NCBI RefSeq assembly: GCF_900106755.1
Contig: NZ_FNNN01000009.1
Location: 124,001-188,000, forward strand
Length of the DNA: 64,000 bases
DNA from: Bacteroides faecis MAJ27
Lineage (GTDB): Bacteria > Bacteroidota > Bacteroidia > Bacteroidales > Bacteroidaceae
Direction: 5' to 3'
The notes under the pieces are model-generated. The model was not told where the DNA came from. It saw only the letters and a list, made by a program, of their open reading frames with translations, and made no database searches. Below, one piece after another: positions 10,630 through 19,499 of this stretch. Both the position numbers and the translations under genes were made by a program. Positions within the stretch are counted from its first letter, which is position 1. The number at the start of each line of letters is the position of its first letter.

Positions 10630-11477
10630 TACTTATTGCAGACAGTGGCTCTACTAAAACCGATTGGTGTGTCGTACTCAACGGCACGCTGATCAAACGA
10701 ATCGGAACGAAAGGGATCAACCCTTTCTTCCAATCGGAAGAAGATATTCAACGAGAACTGACCATTTCTCTCCTTCCTCAGCTACCGGAAGGAAAGCTAA
10801 ATGCAGTCTATTTCTACGGAGCAGGTTGTACAGCTGAAAAGGCTCCGGTTCTCCGGCGTGCCATCGCTGACAGTTTACCAGTCATCGGTAATATAAAAGC
10901 AAACTCGGATATGCTAGGGGCAGCCCGTGGATTATGCGGACATGAGAAGGGAATTGTCTGTATTCTGGGTACCGGCTCCAATTCCTGTTTTTATGATGGA
11001 GAAGAAATCGTAAGTAATGTCTCACCACTAGGTTTCATCTTAGGCGATGAAGGAAGTGGGGCGGTTTTAGGAAAGCTATTGGTCGGAGATATTTTAAAGA
11101 ATCAGCTCCCTGCCCAATTAAAAGAAGAGTTTCTAAAGCAGTTTGATCTGACAGCACCTGAAATTATCGACCGGGTTTACCGTCAGCCATACCCCAATCG
11201 CTTTTTAGCAAGCCTTTCTCCTTTTCTTGCACAGCATCTGGAGGAACCGGGCATCCGCACAATAGTGCTTAACAGCTTTATCGCTTTCATCCGCAGAAAT
11301 GTGATGCAATATGATTATACACAGTATCCTGTACGTTTTATCGGCTCCGTTGCTTATTGCTACAAAGAAATACTCCAGGAGGCGGCAAAAGAAACCGGTC
11401 TCGGAATAGGAAAGATACTTCAAAGTCCGATGGAGGGATTGATAGAATATCATACTTCTGCCAACCACTTGCTATAG
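10626..11477 (+). CDS. N-acetylglucosamine kinase-type BadF/BadG/BcrA ATPase
   Basis: A 283-residue cytoplasmic kinase of the ASKHA fold. The phosphate-binding loops are visible: DSGSTKTDW (residues ~6-14), GTGSN (~116-120) and GDEGSGAVLG (~140-149), a set typical of GlcNAc kinases of the BadF/BadG family. The expected reaction is ATP-dependent phosphorylation of GlcNAc or a related amino sugar. It closes the six-gene operon and would trap sugars imported by the symporter or the AmpG-like carrier (inference). Its start overlaps the previous stop. A palindromic intergenic repeat follows its stop by 42 bases. Confidence 0.87.
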   Translation: MILIADSGSTKTDWCVVLNGTLIKRIGTKGINPFFQSEEDIQRELTISLLPQLPEGKLNAVYFYGAGCTAEKAPVLRRAIADSLPVIGNIKANSDMLGAARGLCGHEKGIVCILGTGSNSCFYDGEEIVSNVSPLGFILGDEGSGAVLGKLLVGDILKNQLPAQLKEEFLKQFDLTAPEIIDRVYRQPYPNRFLASLSPFLAQHLEEPGIRTIVLNSFIAFIRRNVMQYDYTQYPVRFIGSVAYCYKEILQEAAKETGLGIGKILQSPMEGLIEYHTSANHLL

Positions 11478-11519
11478 GCTACATTTGCAGGCAGGCAGAA
11501 AAGAATGTGCTAAAATTTC

Positions 11520-11600
11520 AGGCACGGATCACACGGATTTCACGGTTTTAAGAGATTAGATGGACTATTAAACCGTGTTAATTCCGTGAAATCCGTGCCT
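11520..11600. repeat. Palindromic intergenic repeat, copy 1 ('cacggattacacggatt' family)
   Basis: The left arm begins AGGCACGGATCACACGGATT and the right arm ends CCGTGAAATCCGTGCCT. The arms are near-perfect reverse complements around a loop containing TTAAGAGATTAGA. Each arm is itself made of short CACGGAT/ACACGGATTT repeats. Two further copies lie at 38497-38579 and 40930-41007. It sits between the convergent kinase and dehydrogenase genes, where it could act as a transcript end. Confidence 0.9.
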
Positions 11601-11648
11601 ATATAATAACATTATAAAATGTTACTTTTCACATCCGGCTTATCATCT

Positions 11649-12665
11649 TTAGAATTCCACCAATATACGGAATACTTTTCCCGGATTAGCTACCCACTCC
11701 TGCATTGCTTCCAAAGCTCCTTCAGGTTTTGCAATCTTGGTTATCAACTCTTCCACCGGACAATTTCCCGCCTTCATATAATTGATCACCGCACGGAAAT
11801 CCGCAGGTAATGCATTTCTGGAACCACGAATATCCAGTTCTTTCTGCACAAAGTATTTCGTCTGAAAAGCGACTTCGCTCTTGGCATAACCAATGCAAAC
11901 AACACGCCCCGTAAAACCGACTTCATCCACAGCCATCACATAAGTAACCGGACTACCGACCGCTTCAATAACCACATCAGCACCCAATCCTTCTGTAATC
12001 TCCTGCATCCGTATATGCACATCCTCTGTTTTGGAGTTAATCACATAAGAAGCTCCGACTTTCTTCGCAAACTCCAGTTTCTCATCATCCAAATCGACAG
12101 CAATCACTGTTGCCCCCCTTAATGCAGCACGTACAATAGCACCAATACCAATCATACCGCAACCAATCACCATCACATACTCATTATCAATAACCCGGGC
12201 ACGGGAAACAGCATGGAATCCTACACTCATCGGCTCTATCAAGGCACAATCCCGGGAAGAAATGTCGCCGGCAGGAATAATCTTAGTCCAAGGTAAAACG
12301 GCATATTCGCACATTACCCCATTCCGCTGTACACCCAACGTTTCATTATGTTCGCAGGCATTGACACGACCGTTACGACATGAAGCACATTTACCACAGT
12401 TGGTATATGGATTCAAAGTCACATTCATACCCTTCTCGAAACCTGCCGGAACATCTGGTCCGATTTCTTCGATCACTGCTCCCACTTCATGTCCCGGTAT
12501 TACGGGTAACTTTACCATCGGATTACGTCCCAGAAATGTATTCAGGTCGGAACCGCAAAAACCGACATATTTGATTCTTACCAATACTTCACCGGTACCA
12601 GCAACCGGTTTTTCCAGTTCAACCACCTTCATTTCGAAGGGATTGACAATTTGAACTGCTTTCAT
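11649..12665 (-). CDS. Zinc-dependent L-galactonate 5-dehydrogenase-like alcohol dehydrogenase
   Basis: A 338-residue medium-chain zinc dehydrogenase. The catalytic zinc ligands are seen in GFCGSD (Cys37) and PGHE (His59-Glu60), and the structural zinc by Cys90, Cys93, Cys96 and Cys104. The NAD site is GCGMIGIGA. It is last in a leftward operon with an aldo/keto reductase, a lactonase and a FucP-like carrier. The same gene order was described in Bacteroides vulgatus (Bvu0219-Bvu0222), where the zinc enzyme oxidises L-galactonate to D-tagaturonate. That role is inferred here. Other possibilities are oxidation of L-fuconate or another sugar acid. Confidence 0.85.
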   Translation of the reverse strand: MKAVQIVNPFEMKVVELEKPVAGTGEVLVRIKYVGFCGSDLNTFLGRNPMVKLPVIPGHEVGAVIEEIGPDVPAGFEKGMNVTLNPYTNCGKCASCRNGRVNACEHNETLGVQRNGVMCEYAVLPWTKIIPAGDISSRDCALIEPMSVGFHAVSRARVIDNEYVMVIGCGMIGIGAIVRAALRGATVIAVDLDDEKLEFAKKVGASYVINSKTEDVHIRMQEITEGLGADVVIEAVGSPVTYVMAVDEVGFTGRVVCIGYAKSEVAFQTKYFVQKELDIRGSRNALPADFRAVINYMKAGNCPVEELITKIAKPEGALEAMQEWVANPGKVFRILVEF

Positions 12666-12688
12666 CTTATATATTTGAAATAAATTTA

Positions 12689-13945
12689 TTAATCGATTAC
12701 CTTATAACCTTTCCAACCGTAATAGGCACAGAAGACGAAACAAATCATCGGTACACAGTATGCTACATAATAGATATGTTCGTGAGCGTGCATGAAATAT
12801 GCCGTCAACTGAGGAAGGCAGGCATTGCCGACAATAGCCATCACCAAAAAGGCAGAGCCACTCTTTGTCTGATCTCCCAACCCTTTCAAAGCCAAAGAGA
12901 ACTGAGTGGGATACATGATAGACATGAAGAAGGAAATAGCCAGCATAGCATACAACCCGATCATCCCTCCGTATATCATTACTACTCCACAAAGAAGAAT
13001 ATTCATCAAAGCATAGAGGAGTAACATGTCCTGCGGACGGAATTTCACCATCAAACCCGTACCGATCCAACGTCCCAGAAGGAAAGCAAGCATATACAGT
13101 CCGAAGAAAGTGGTCGCAGTATCTTCCGGAAGTCCTGCATAGGTACAGCAATAAACAAGAAACAGGCTATTGATCGCCGTTTGTCCACCATTATAGAAGA
13201 ATTGCGCAATCACACCCCAACGTAAATGCGAGTGTTTCAACACTCCAAAGTCTATCAGTTTTTCCTTTTTATCAATGGGTACTTTCTCATCCTCATCTCC
13301 GATCTTCGGCAGTTTTGAGAATATAAATACGAAAGCAATGGCTAGAAGCAACAAAGCCAATATCAAATAAGGAAGTTTCATTGCATCCGTTTCCAACTGT
13401 ATATAAGCCTGCCAACCACCCGGATAATCCACAGGAAGCGTCTCTCGCGTATAATGCGATCCACTCAAAATCAGTTTGCTGAGAAACATGGCGGCAATGA
13501 AAGCCCCAAGCCCATTAAAAGACTGTGCCAGATTCAATCGCCGGGAAGCCGTTTCGGGTGTTCCCAACACTGTCACATACGGATTGGCAGCCGTCTCCAG
13601 AAAACACATGCCTGTAGCTATGATAAAGAAGATACAGAGATAAGCCCAGTACTCTTTCAAGATAGCAGCAGGAAAAAAGAGCAAGCCTCCGACTGCCGCC
13701 AGCACCAGACCAAAGATAATCCCTGCCTTATAACTATAACGTTTCATAAACATAGCAATAGGGATAGGGAAAATAAAATAAGCCAGCCAATAGGCAGTTT
13801 CTGTAAAAGAAGCTTCAAATGTGTTTAGTTCGCAGGTTTTCATCAACTGTCTGATCATGGTAGGAAGCAAATTACTGCTGATCGCCCACAAAAAGAAAAG
13901 ACTGAAAACAAGTGCGAGAGGAATGGTATATGTATTTTTCTTCAT
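12689..13945 (-). CDS. FucP-like sugar:proton symporter (MFS)
   Basis: A 418-residue major-facilitator protein with about 12 helices. It opens LALVFSLFFLWAISSNLLPT and carries the QSFNGLGAFIAA and ETAANPYV motifs of the FucP family of L-fucose/L-galactose:H+ symporters. It lies between the dehydrogenase (23-base gap) and the lactonase (36-base gap), in the position of Bvu0221 in the B. vulgatus L-galactose cluster. E. coli FucP also takes L-galactose, so L-galactose or L-fucose is the likely substrate (inference from family and neighbours). Confidence 0.87.
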   Translation of the reverse strand: MKKNTYTIPLALVFSLFFLWAISSNLLPTMIRQLMKTCELNTFEASFTETAYWLAYFIFPIPIAMFMKRYSYKAGIIFGLVLAAVGGLLFFPAAILKEYWAYLCIFFIIATGMCFLETAANPYVTVLGTPETASRRLNLAQSFNGLGAFIAAMFLSKLILSGSHYTRETLPVDYPGGWQAYIQLETDAMKLPYLILALLLLAIAFVFIFSKLPKIGDEDEKVPIDKKEKLIDFGVLKHSHLRWGVIAQFFYNGGQTAINSLFLVYCCTYAGLPEDTATTFFGLYMLAFLLGRWIGTGLMVKFRPQDMLLLYALMNILLCGVVMIYGGMIGLYAMLAISFFMSIMYPTQFSLALKGLGDQTKSGSAFLVMAIVGNACLPQLTAYFMHAHEHIYYVAYCVPMICFVFCAYYGWKGYKVID

Positions 13946-13981
13946 TTGTACAATTATTGTTTCATGGTATAGTTATTCTTC

Positions 13982-14905
13982 TTACTCGGACATATTTTTG
14001 ATATAGGGAAGCGTAGGAAGACCGGCAAATCCATAGAACTCCCTCGCATTTTCTCCTAGAAACAAAGTTTTCTCGCCTTCTGATAATTCCGGAGACTTCA
14101 CCACAAAGTCATAAGACATCTTGTAGGTAATAGCGGTAATGGTGCGCGGATAATCCGATCCCCACATCAGTTTCTCTATTCCAACCAGATCGGCAGCTTC
14201 ACGAATCGCTTTCACCGCTCCCTTAAATGGATAAAACTCATCATTGAAAAGCCAGGTAATCCCACCGGATTCAATCATTACATTCGGATGGCGTGCCAGT
14301 TTAATCTGCTCCTTCCAGTCAGGCAGCGTAACCATCCCGAAATGGCCGATAGCAATCTTCAGCCGGGGGCATTCCTGAATTATCTCTTCCATTTCGGGAA
14401 CCTGTGTTGCCCCGTCCGCCAAATCGATAGACAGTATTACATTCCGCTCTTCCATATAATGAAACATTGCCATCATCTCCTCGTTGTTCAACATCACCCG
14501 TCCTTCTTTTAGCAATAAGCGTTGAGCAGGAATCTTTATGGCTTTAAAACCTTCGGCCATAAGAGCTTTGGCTTGTTCTAAGAATCCCGGTTTACGAAAC
14601 TCACACATACCGCAAACAAAGAAACGGTTAGGATAACGGGAAACAACTTCTGCCAAATACTCATTCTGAATCCCATCGATAAATTCCTGCGTGATGACAG
14701 CCGCAGCTACCTGCGCATAGTCCATGTTCGAAAGGAAAACCTCTGCACTATTGACCCCATCCACCATAAAAGGAGGAACCATCTGACGGATCTCTCCCAT
14801 AAATAGCGAGCGTCCGTTTTCCAGTGTCCGGATGGGAAGATCATTCACCACAGTATCCTGTCGCAGCCATAAATGGGCATGTGCATCAATAATCGTATCA
14901 TTCAT
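13982..14905 (-). CDS. Amidohydrolase-family sugar lactonase (probable L-galactono-1,5-lactonase)
   Basis: A 307-residue TIM-barrel protein of the amidohydrolase superfamily (COG3618/amidohydrolase 2). It starts with the metal-binding IIDAHAHLW and ends with LMWGSDYPRT carrying the conserved Asp. Related enzymes hydrolyse L-fucono- or L-galactono-1,5-lactone. The gene lies between an aldo/keto reductase (15-base gap) and a FucP-like carrier, as in the described B. vulgatus pathway. It would open the lactone made by the reductase to give L-galactonate in the cytoplasm. L-Fuconolactone is an alternative substrate that sequence alone cannot exclude. Confidence 0.83.
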   Translation of the reverse strand: MNDTIIDAHAHLWLRQDTVVNDLPIRTLENGRSLFMGEIRQMVPPFMVDGVNSAEVFLSNMDYAQVAAAVITQEFIDGIQNEYLAEVVSRYPNRFFVCGMCEFRKPGFLEQAKALMAEGFKAIKIPAQRLLLKEGRVMLNNEEMMAMFHYMEERNVILSIDLADGATQVPEMEEIIQECPRLKIAIGHFGMVTLPDWKEQIKLARHPNVMIESGGITWLFNDEFYPFKGAVKAIREAADLVGIEKLMWGSDYPRTITAITYKMSYDFVVKSPELSEGEKTLFLGENAREFYGFAGLPTLPYIKNMSE

Positions 14906-14920
14906 AAGATTGGTCTGCTT

Positions 14921-15853
14921 TTAAGAGTTTGCCCAACTCACACGTTTCTGATCTCCGATAATGTCCTGTACTTCACGGACGAGTTCCCAGTCAACGGGCT
15001 CTTCGATAAAAGCGATGTTCTTTTTTACATTCTCCGGATTAGTGGTGCTGAACAGTGTAGTCGCAACCTTCGGATTACTCACAGAGAACTGCATGGCAAG
15101 CTTTTCTATCGGATAGTTTTTAGCTTTACAATGTTCCATCGCTTTCCGACAAACATCTACCAGTGGCTTAGGAGCCGGATGCCAAGCCGGAACGCCCCGT
15201 TCGCTTAATAGGCCCATCGACAAAGGGGAAGCATTGATCACACCGATTCCTTTCAATTCGAAATAATCGAGAAAATCAGCCAGTTTATCATCGCAAAGAC
15301 AATAGTGACAAAAACTGAGAACAGATTCAATAGTTCCGCTTGGTGAATGATCTATCACCCATTTCAGATTTTCAAGTTGCAAGTCAGTGATTCCGACATG
15401 GCCTACCACCCCTTTCTCACGCAGCTCGACTAAAGCAGGTAATGTTTCATTCACGACCTGATTCAAATCTGCAAATTCAACATCATGCACATTAATCAAA
15501 TCGATAAAATCAATGTTCAAACGCTCCATACTTTCGTATACACTCTCCGTTGCACGCTTTGCCGAGTAGTCCCACATATTGACTCCATCCTTGCCATAGC
15601 GTCCTACTTTCGTAGAAAGATAGTAACGGTCACGAGGAATATCCTTCAGTGCCTTGCCAAGAACAGTCTCCGCCTTATAATGCCCATAATAAGGGGATAC
15701 ATCTATAAAGTTCATTCCTGCTTCGATGGCCGTAAACACAGCTTGAATGCCTTCCTTTTCTTTTAGATCATGGAAAACTCCTCCCAAAGAGGAAGCTCCG
15801 AAACTGAGAGATGATACCTTCATCCCTGTCTTTCCGATTTCATGGTATTGCAT
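14921..15853 (-). CDS. Aldo/keto reductase, probable L-galactose dehydrogenase
   Basis: A 310-residue aldo/keto reductase. The catalytic Asp and Tyr are visible in FIDVSPYYG, the active-site Lys in STKVGR, and the His in INVHDVEF. The architecture is that of plant and bacterial L-galactose/L-fucose dehydrogenases, which oxidise the sugar at C1 to the 1,5-lactone with NAD(P)+. It is the first gene of the leftward operon, has a TAnnTTTG -7 element 33 bases upstream, and is divergent from a LacI regulator. Neighbours match the B. vulgatus L-galactose cluster, which supports L-galactose over a generic reductase role. Confidence 0.84.
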   Translation of the reverse strand: MQYHEIGKTGMKVSSLSFGASSLGGVFHDLKEKEGIQAVFTAIEAGMNFIDVSPYYGHYKAETVLGKALKDIPRDRYYLSTKVGRYGKDGVNMWDYSAKRATESVYESMERLNIDFIDLINVHDVEFADLNQVVNETLPALVELREKGVVGHVGITDLQLENLKWVIDHSPSGTIESVLSFCHYCLCDDKLADFLDYFELKGIGVINASPLSMGLLSERGVPAWHPAPKPLVDVCRKAMEHCKAKNYPIEKLAMQFSVSNPKVATTLFSTTNPENVKKNIAFIEEPVDWELVREVQDIIGDQKRVSWANS

Positions 15854-15885
15854 ACGTATAGGGTTTTAAATTATTTTGTTTGCGA

Positions 15886-15893
15886 CAAAAGTA
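15886..15893 (-). promoter_or_regulatory. -7 element of the L-galactose operon
   Basis: On the minus strand this reads TACTTTTG, matching TAnnTTTG. It lies 33 bases before the reductase start. TTG triplets on the same strand at 15910-15912 and 15917-15919 are possible but imperfectly spaced -33 elements. Confidence 0.5.
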
Positions 15894-15937
15894 GGTCAGG
15901 AACACCTCTCAATGGACAAGAGAAGGGCGAAAAAGCA

Positions 15938-15953
15938 ACGTAACGGTTTACGT
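15938..15953. promoter_or_regulatory. Candidate LacI-family operator
   Basis: The dyad ACGTAACGGTTTACGT has 6-base arms (ACGTAA/TTACGT) and a CG in the centre, as LacI-family operators usually do. It lies between the divergent reductase and lacI-type genes, just upstream of the reductase promoter. Binding by the neighbouring regulator is inferred. Confidence 0.5.
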
Positions 15954-16050
15954 AAAAAATCTTTCTTTAAATGTAGCTACTTATCGAGGAATATGCTTTC
16001 TTTGTAAACGAATCAAAGTTGGAAACCTTTAATAAACCGGAGACCTTTCA

Positions 16051-17094
16051 ATGGAATACCAAAAACATACCTCACTCAAGGATCTCGCTCAAGCATTGGG
16101 TGTCTCGATTCCTACCGTATCCCGGGCACTGAAGGACAGCCCGGAAATCAGTCGCGAGCTTTGTGCTAAAGCCAAGCAACTGGCCAAAGATATGAATTAT
16201 CGTCCTAATCCTTTCGCCATGAGCCTGCGCAAAAATGCGCCGCGCATTATCGGGGTAGTAGTTCCGGACATAGTCACCCACTTTTTTGCCTCTATCCTGA
16301 ACGGAATAGAGAATATGGCAATTGCCAACGGGTACTTTGTAATTATCACAACTTCACATGAATCCTTCGAGCATGAGAAAAGGAATATAGAAAACCTGGT
16401 TAATATGCGGGTAGAAGGAATCATTGCCTGCCTGTCTCAGGAAACAACTGACTTTGCTCATTTTGTCGCATTAAAGGAGATCAACATGCCACTAATTCTG
16501 TTCGACCGTGTTTGCCTGACTGATCAATTCTCGTCGGTAATAGCAGACGGAGTTCAATCTGCACAGATGGCTACCCAACATCTGTTGGACAACGGAAGCA
16601 GACGGATCGCTTTTATCGGAGGTGCCAATCATCTGGATATTGTAAAGAGAAGGAAGCACGGTTATCTGGAAGCCTTACGTGACAATCGGATTCCTATTGA
16701 AAAGGAATTAGTCGTTTGCCGAAAAATTGATTATGAGGAAGGTAAGATTGCTACGGAAACATTATTATCTCTCCCCCAGCCTCCCGATGCTATTCTCGCG
16801 ATGAACGATACATTGGCTTTTGCCGCCATGGAGGTGATCAAAAGTCACGGGCTTAGCATTCCCGGAGATATTGCTATCATCGGATATACTGACGAACAGC
16901 ATGCCAACTATGTAGAGCCCAAATTATCTGCTGTATCACATCAGACTTATAAAATGGGAGAAACTGCCTGTCAACTGTTGATTGAGCAGATTAAGGGAGA
17001 CAGAACAATTAAACAAGTGATCATCCCGACACATTTACAGATAAGGGAGAGCAGCATTAAAGAAAATAATATAAAAAGCGCTGTATCTACGTAA
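16051..17094 (+). CDS. LacI-family transcriptional regulator
   Basis: A 347-residue regulator. Residues ~8-60 are a LacI helix-turn-helix (SLKDLAQALGVSIPTVSRALKDSPEIS), followed by the hinge and a periplasmic-binding-protein-like sensor domain (IIGVVVPDIVTHFFASILNGIE, DAILAMNDTLAFAAMEVIK, AIIGYTDEQ). It is divergent from the L-galactose operon across a 197-base gap that holds a palindrome with a central CG. It most likely controls that operon in response to a sugar or pathway intermediate. It converges with the FKBP gene, sharing a hairpin across its stop codon. Confidence 0.92.
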   Translation: MEYQKHTSLKDLAQALGVSIPTVSRALKDSPEISRELCAKAKQLAKDMNYRPNPFAMSLRKNAPRIIGVVVPDIVTHFFASILNGIENMAIANGYFVIITTSHESFEHEKRNIENLVNMRVEGIIACLSQETTDFAHFVALKEINMPLILFDRVCLTDQFSSVIADGVQSAQMATQHLLDNGSRRIAFIGGANHLDIVKRRKHGYLEALRDNRIPIEKELVVCRKIDYEEGKIATETLLSLPQPPDAILAMNDTLAFAAMEVIKSHGLSIPGDIAIIGYTDEQHANYVEPKLSAVSHQTYKMGETACQLLIEQIKGDRTIKQVIIPTHLQIRESSIKENNIKSAVST

Positions 17095-17107
17095 TTATAG
17101 ATACAGC
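17073..17107 (-). terminator. Terminator hairpin of the glycyl-tRNA synthetase/FKBP transcript
   Basis: A perfect 10-bp stem (GCTGTATCTA 17080-17089 with TAGATACAGC 17098-17107) and an 8-base loop. Read leftward it is followed by GCTTTTTATATT, a good U-tract. It overlaps the stop codon of the convergent lacI-type gene, so it may also mark the end of that transcript. Confidence 0.75.
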
Positions 17108-17138
17108 ACCTTCCATATATAAAGAGAGTTTTATCTTA

Positions 17139-17729
17139 TTATTTCAACTCTGCTTCAGTAGTAGCGAAATCAAGCAATGTGATATCAAAAACAAGAGCCG
17201 AATATCCCAAAATGCCAGTAGTACCACTGCTTCCATAAGCATACTCCCAAGGGATATAAACCTTCCAGCGGTCACCAACTTCCATTCTCTGAAGCACTTC
17301 ACCCCAGCCGGTAATTACCCCGCTGACTTGGAAAATAGTTGTAGGAGAATCTCCTTCACTTGGATTTTCCTCATTTACAACCGGATTATCTCCTTTGAAG
17401 TTACCATCAAAATATTCTCCTAAAATATTCGTTCCTTTATAATATACCTTCACATAGTCAGTATATTTAGGACTTCCCGCCTTTACTACATGATCAGTCA
17501 TTGACGGCATTACTTTATAATAGATGTAATTACCGGGAGCAGTCAACATCTCTATGCGTTCCAAGCCTCCTCTACCAGAAGCCGTAGCATAGACATTCGC
17601 CAAAGAGTCAATATATGCCTCGTTCCGCGCACGCCAATTGTCATATTTACCCACTTCTTCCGTTTCACTACAAGAAACAAATGCCAAAGTCAGTAATACT
17701 AAGGAGAATAAATAGATTTTTTTACTCAT
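17139..17729 (-). CDS. FKBP-type peptidyl-prolyl isomerase lipoprotein
   Basis: A 196-residue lipoprotein with a signal peptide ending in the lipobox FVSC (Cys20). The C-terminal ~100 residues are an FKBP domain (VKVYYKGT, GWGEVLQRMEVGDRWKVYIPWEYAYGSSG, LVFDITLLDF) that speeds proline cis-trans isomerisation and helps fold exported proteins. It lies 11 bases after the glycyl-tRNA synthetase gene and is probably cotranscribed with it. The pairing is not obviously functional. A clear terminator follows it. Confidence 0.9.
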   Translation of the reverse strand: MSKKIYLFSLVLLTLAFVSCSETEEVGKYDNWRARNEAYIDSLANVYATASGRGGLERIEMLTAPGNYIYYKVMPSMTDHVVKAGSPKYTDYVKVYYKGTNILGEYFDGNFKGDNPVVNEENPSEGDSPTTIFQVSGVITGWGEVLQRMEVGDRWKVYIPWEYAYGSSGTTGILGYSALVFDITLLDFATTEAELK

Positions 17730-17740
17730 TCGTTAAAGGT

Positions 17741-19282
17741 TTATTGTAAAGTTTTCAATAATGAAGTGATGCTCACTCTGTCTGCGATAATATTATTCAG
17801 TTCAGAGATAGCTACACGTTCTTGCTGCATCGTATCACGATTACGCAATGTTACACAGTTATCTTCCAGTGTCTGATGGTCTACAGTCACGCAGAACGGA
17901 GTACCGATGGCATCCTGACGACGATAACGCTTACCAATACTGTCTTTTTCATCATACTGACAGTGGAAATGGAATTTCAGAGCATCGATGATCTCACGAG
18001 CCTTTTCAGGCAGACCGTCTTTCTTCACCAAAGGCATTACAGCCAATTTCACCGGAGCCAGAGCAGCCGGCAATTTCAATACAACGCGGCTCTCACCATT
18101 TTCCAATTGTTCTTCGCAATAAGCTGCACTCATGATACTGAGGAACATGCGGTCCACGCCAATTGAAGTCTCGATCACATACGGAGTATAAGACTCGTTC
18201 AGTTCCGGATCGAAATATTTGATGCTCTTTCCTGAGAACTTCTCATGTTGAGACAAGTCAAAGTTCGTACGTGAGTGGATACCTTCCACTTCCTTGAAGC
18301 CGAATGGCATCAGGAATTCAATATCTGTAGCAGCATTTGCATAGTGAGCCAATTTATCATGATCGTGGTAACGATAGCTGGCATCTCCAAAGCCTAATGC
18401 CTTGTGCCATTTCAGACGGATTTCTTTCCATTTCTTGAACCAATCCAATTCAGTACCCGGTTTTACGAAGAACTGCATTTCCATCTGTTCAAACTCACGC
18501 ATACGGAAGATGAACTGACGGGCAACGATTTCGTTACGGAAAGCCTTACCGATCTGAGCAATACCAAAAGGAACCTTCATACGACCGGTCTTCTGCACAT
18601 TCAGGTAGTTTACGAAAATACCTTGCGCTGTTTCCGGACGAAGATAGATTTTCATAGCACCGTCAGAAGTAGATCCCATCTCAGTAGAGAACATCAGGTT
18701 GAACTGACGAACTTCCGTCCAATTCTTCGTTCCGGAGATAGGACATACAATTTCTTCATCAACGATGATCTGGCGAAGCTCATCCAGATTATTGTCGTTC
18801 AGCGCTTTTGCAAAACGAGTATGAAGCGCATCGCGTTTTGTCTGATGTTCCAGCACACGTCCGTTGGTAGAACGGAATTGAGCCTCATCAAAGGTTTCAC
18901 CGAATCTCTTGGCCGCTTTTGCTACTTCCTTATTGATTTTATCGTCATATTTAGCCAACTGATCTTCAATCAGTACGTCAGCACGATAACGTTTTTTAGA
19001 ATCTTTATTGTCAATCAAGGGGTCATTGAATGCGTCTACGTGTCCGGAAGCCTTCCAGATAGTAGGATGCATAAAGATGGCAGAGTCGATACCGACAATG
19101 TTTTCGTGCAACAGTACCATACTGTCCCACCAATATTTTTTAATGTTGTTTTTCAATTCAACGCCCATCTGACCGTAGTCATATACAGCGCCTAGTCCGT
19201 CGTAGATATCGCTTGAAGGAAATACAAAACCGTACTCTTTGCAGTGCGATACAAGTTTCTTAAAAACGTCTTCTTGTGCCAT
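17741..19282 (-). CDS. glyS: Glycine--tRNA ligase
   Basis: A 513-residue class II synthetase of the dimeric alpha2 type. Motif 2 is visible as FRNEIVARQFIFRMREFEQMEMQ and motif 3 as ETSIGVDRMFLSIM. The C-terminal anticodon-binding domain runs from about residue 405. It charges tRNA-Gly in the cytoplasm. The frame extends upstream to a TTG at 19324, but the ATG at 19282 (MAQEDVFKKLV) gives the normal family length and is preferred. TATCTTTG at 19335-19342 would be its -7 element. The FKBP gene follows closely. Confidence 0.95.
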   Translation of the reverse strand: MAQEDVFKKLVSHCKEYGFVFPSSDIYDGLGAVYDYGQMGVELKNNIKKYWWDSMVLLHENIVGIDSAIFMHPTIWKASGHVDAFNDPLIDNKDSKKRYRADVLIEDQLAKYDDKINKEVAKAAKRFGETFDEAQFRSTNGRVLEHQTKRDALHTRFAKALNDNNLDELRQIIVDEEIVCPISGTKNWTEVRQFNLMFSTEMGSTSDGAMKIYLRPETAQGIFVNYLNVQKTGRMKVPFGIAQIGKAFRNEIVARQFIFRMREFEQMEMQFFVKPGTELDWFKKWKEIRLKWHKALGFGDASYRYHDHDKLAHYANAATDIEFLMPFGFKEVEGIHSRTNFDLSQHEKFSGKSIKYFDPELNESYTPYVIETSIGVDRMFLSIMSAAYCEEQLENGESRVVLKLPAALAPVKLAVMPLVKKDGLPEKAREIIDALKFHFHCQYDEKDSIGKRYRRQDAIGTPFCVTVDHQTLEDNCVTLRNRDTMQQERVAISELNNIIADRVSITSLLKTLQ

Positions 19283-19334
19283 TTTCTTATATGTATCTAT
19301 TAATTTGAATTTGCTTTTTTCCAAAAAAGTGCCA

Positions 19335-19342
19335 CAAAGATA
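19335..19342 (-). promoter_or_regulatory. -7 element of glyS
   Basis: On the minus strand this is TATCTTTG, an exact TAnnTTTG match, 53 bases before the ATG at 19282. No clear -33 TTTG is seen. Confidence 0.5.
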
Positions 19343-19499
19343 GGCATTTATCTCATAAATAAGACAGGGAGGGTATTAATTTATCTTATTCTTCTGTTTG
19401 TTCATCCTACTAAAAGTGTGAAATTCATGTACTATACCGATCTACTTTCCATCATGACATGTGTTTTTAGTCTTTTTGACGCAGACTTTCTTTGTATGA

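Noticed and set aside
11649..15853. Classic L-fucose oxidative pathway
   Set aside because: No fuconate dehydratase or keto-deoxy-fuconate enzymes are present. The gene set and order instead match the three-enzyme L-galactose route.
18404..19195. 263-codon open frame antisense to glycyl-tRNA synthetase
   Set aside because: It lies wholly inside glyS on the other strand, has no family features, and is explained by the codon bias of the real gene.
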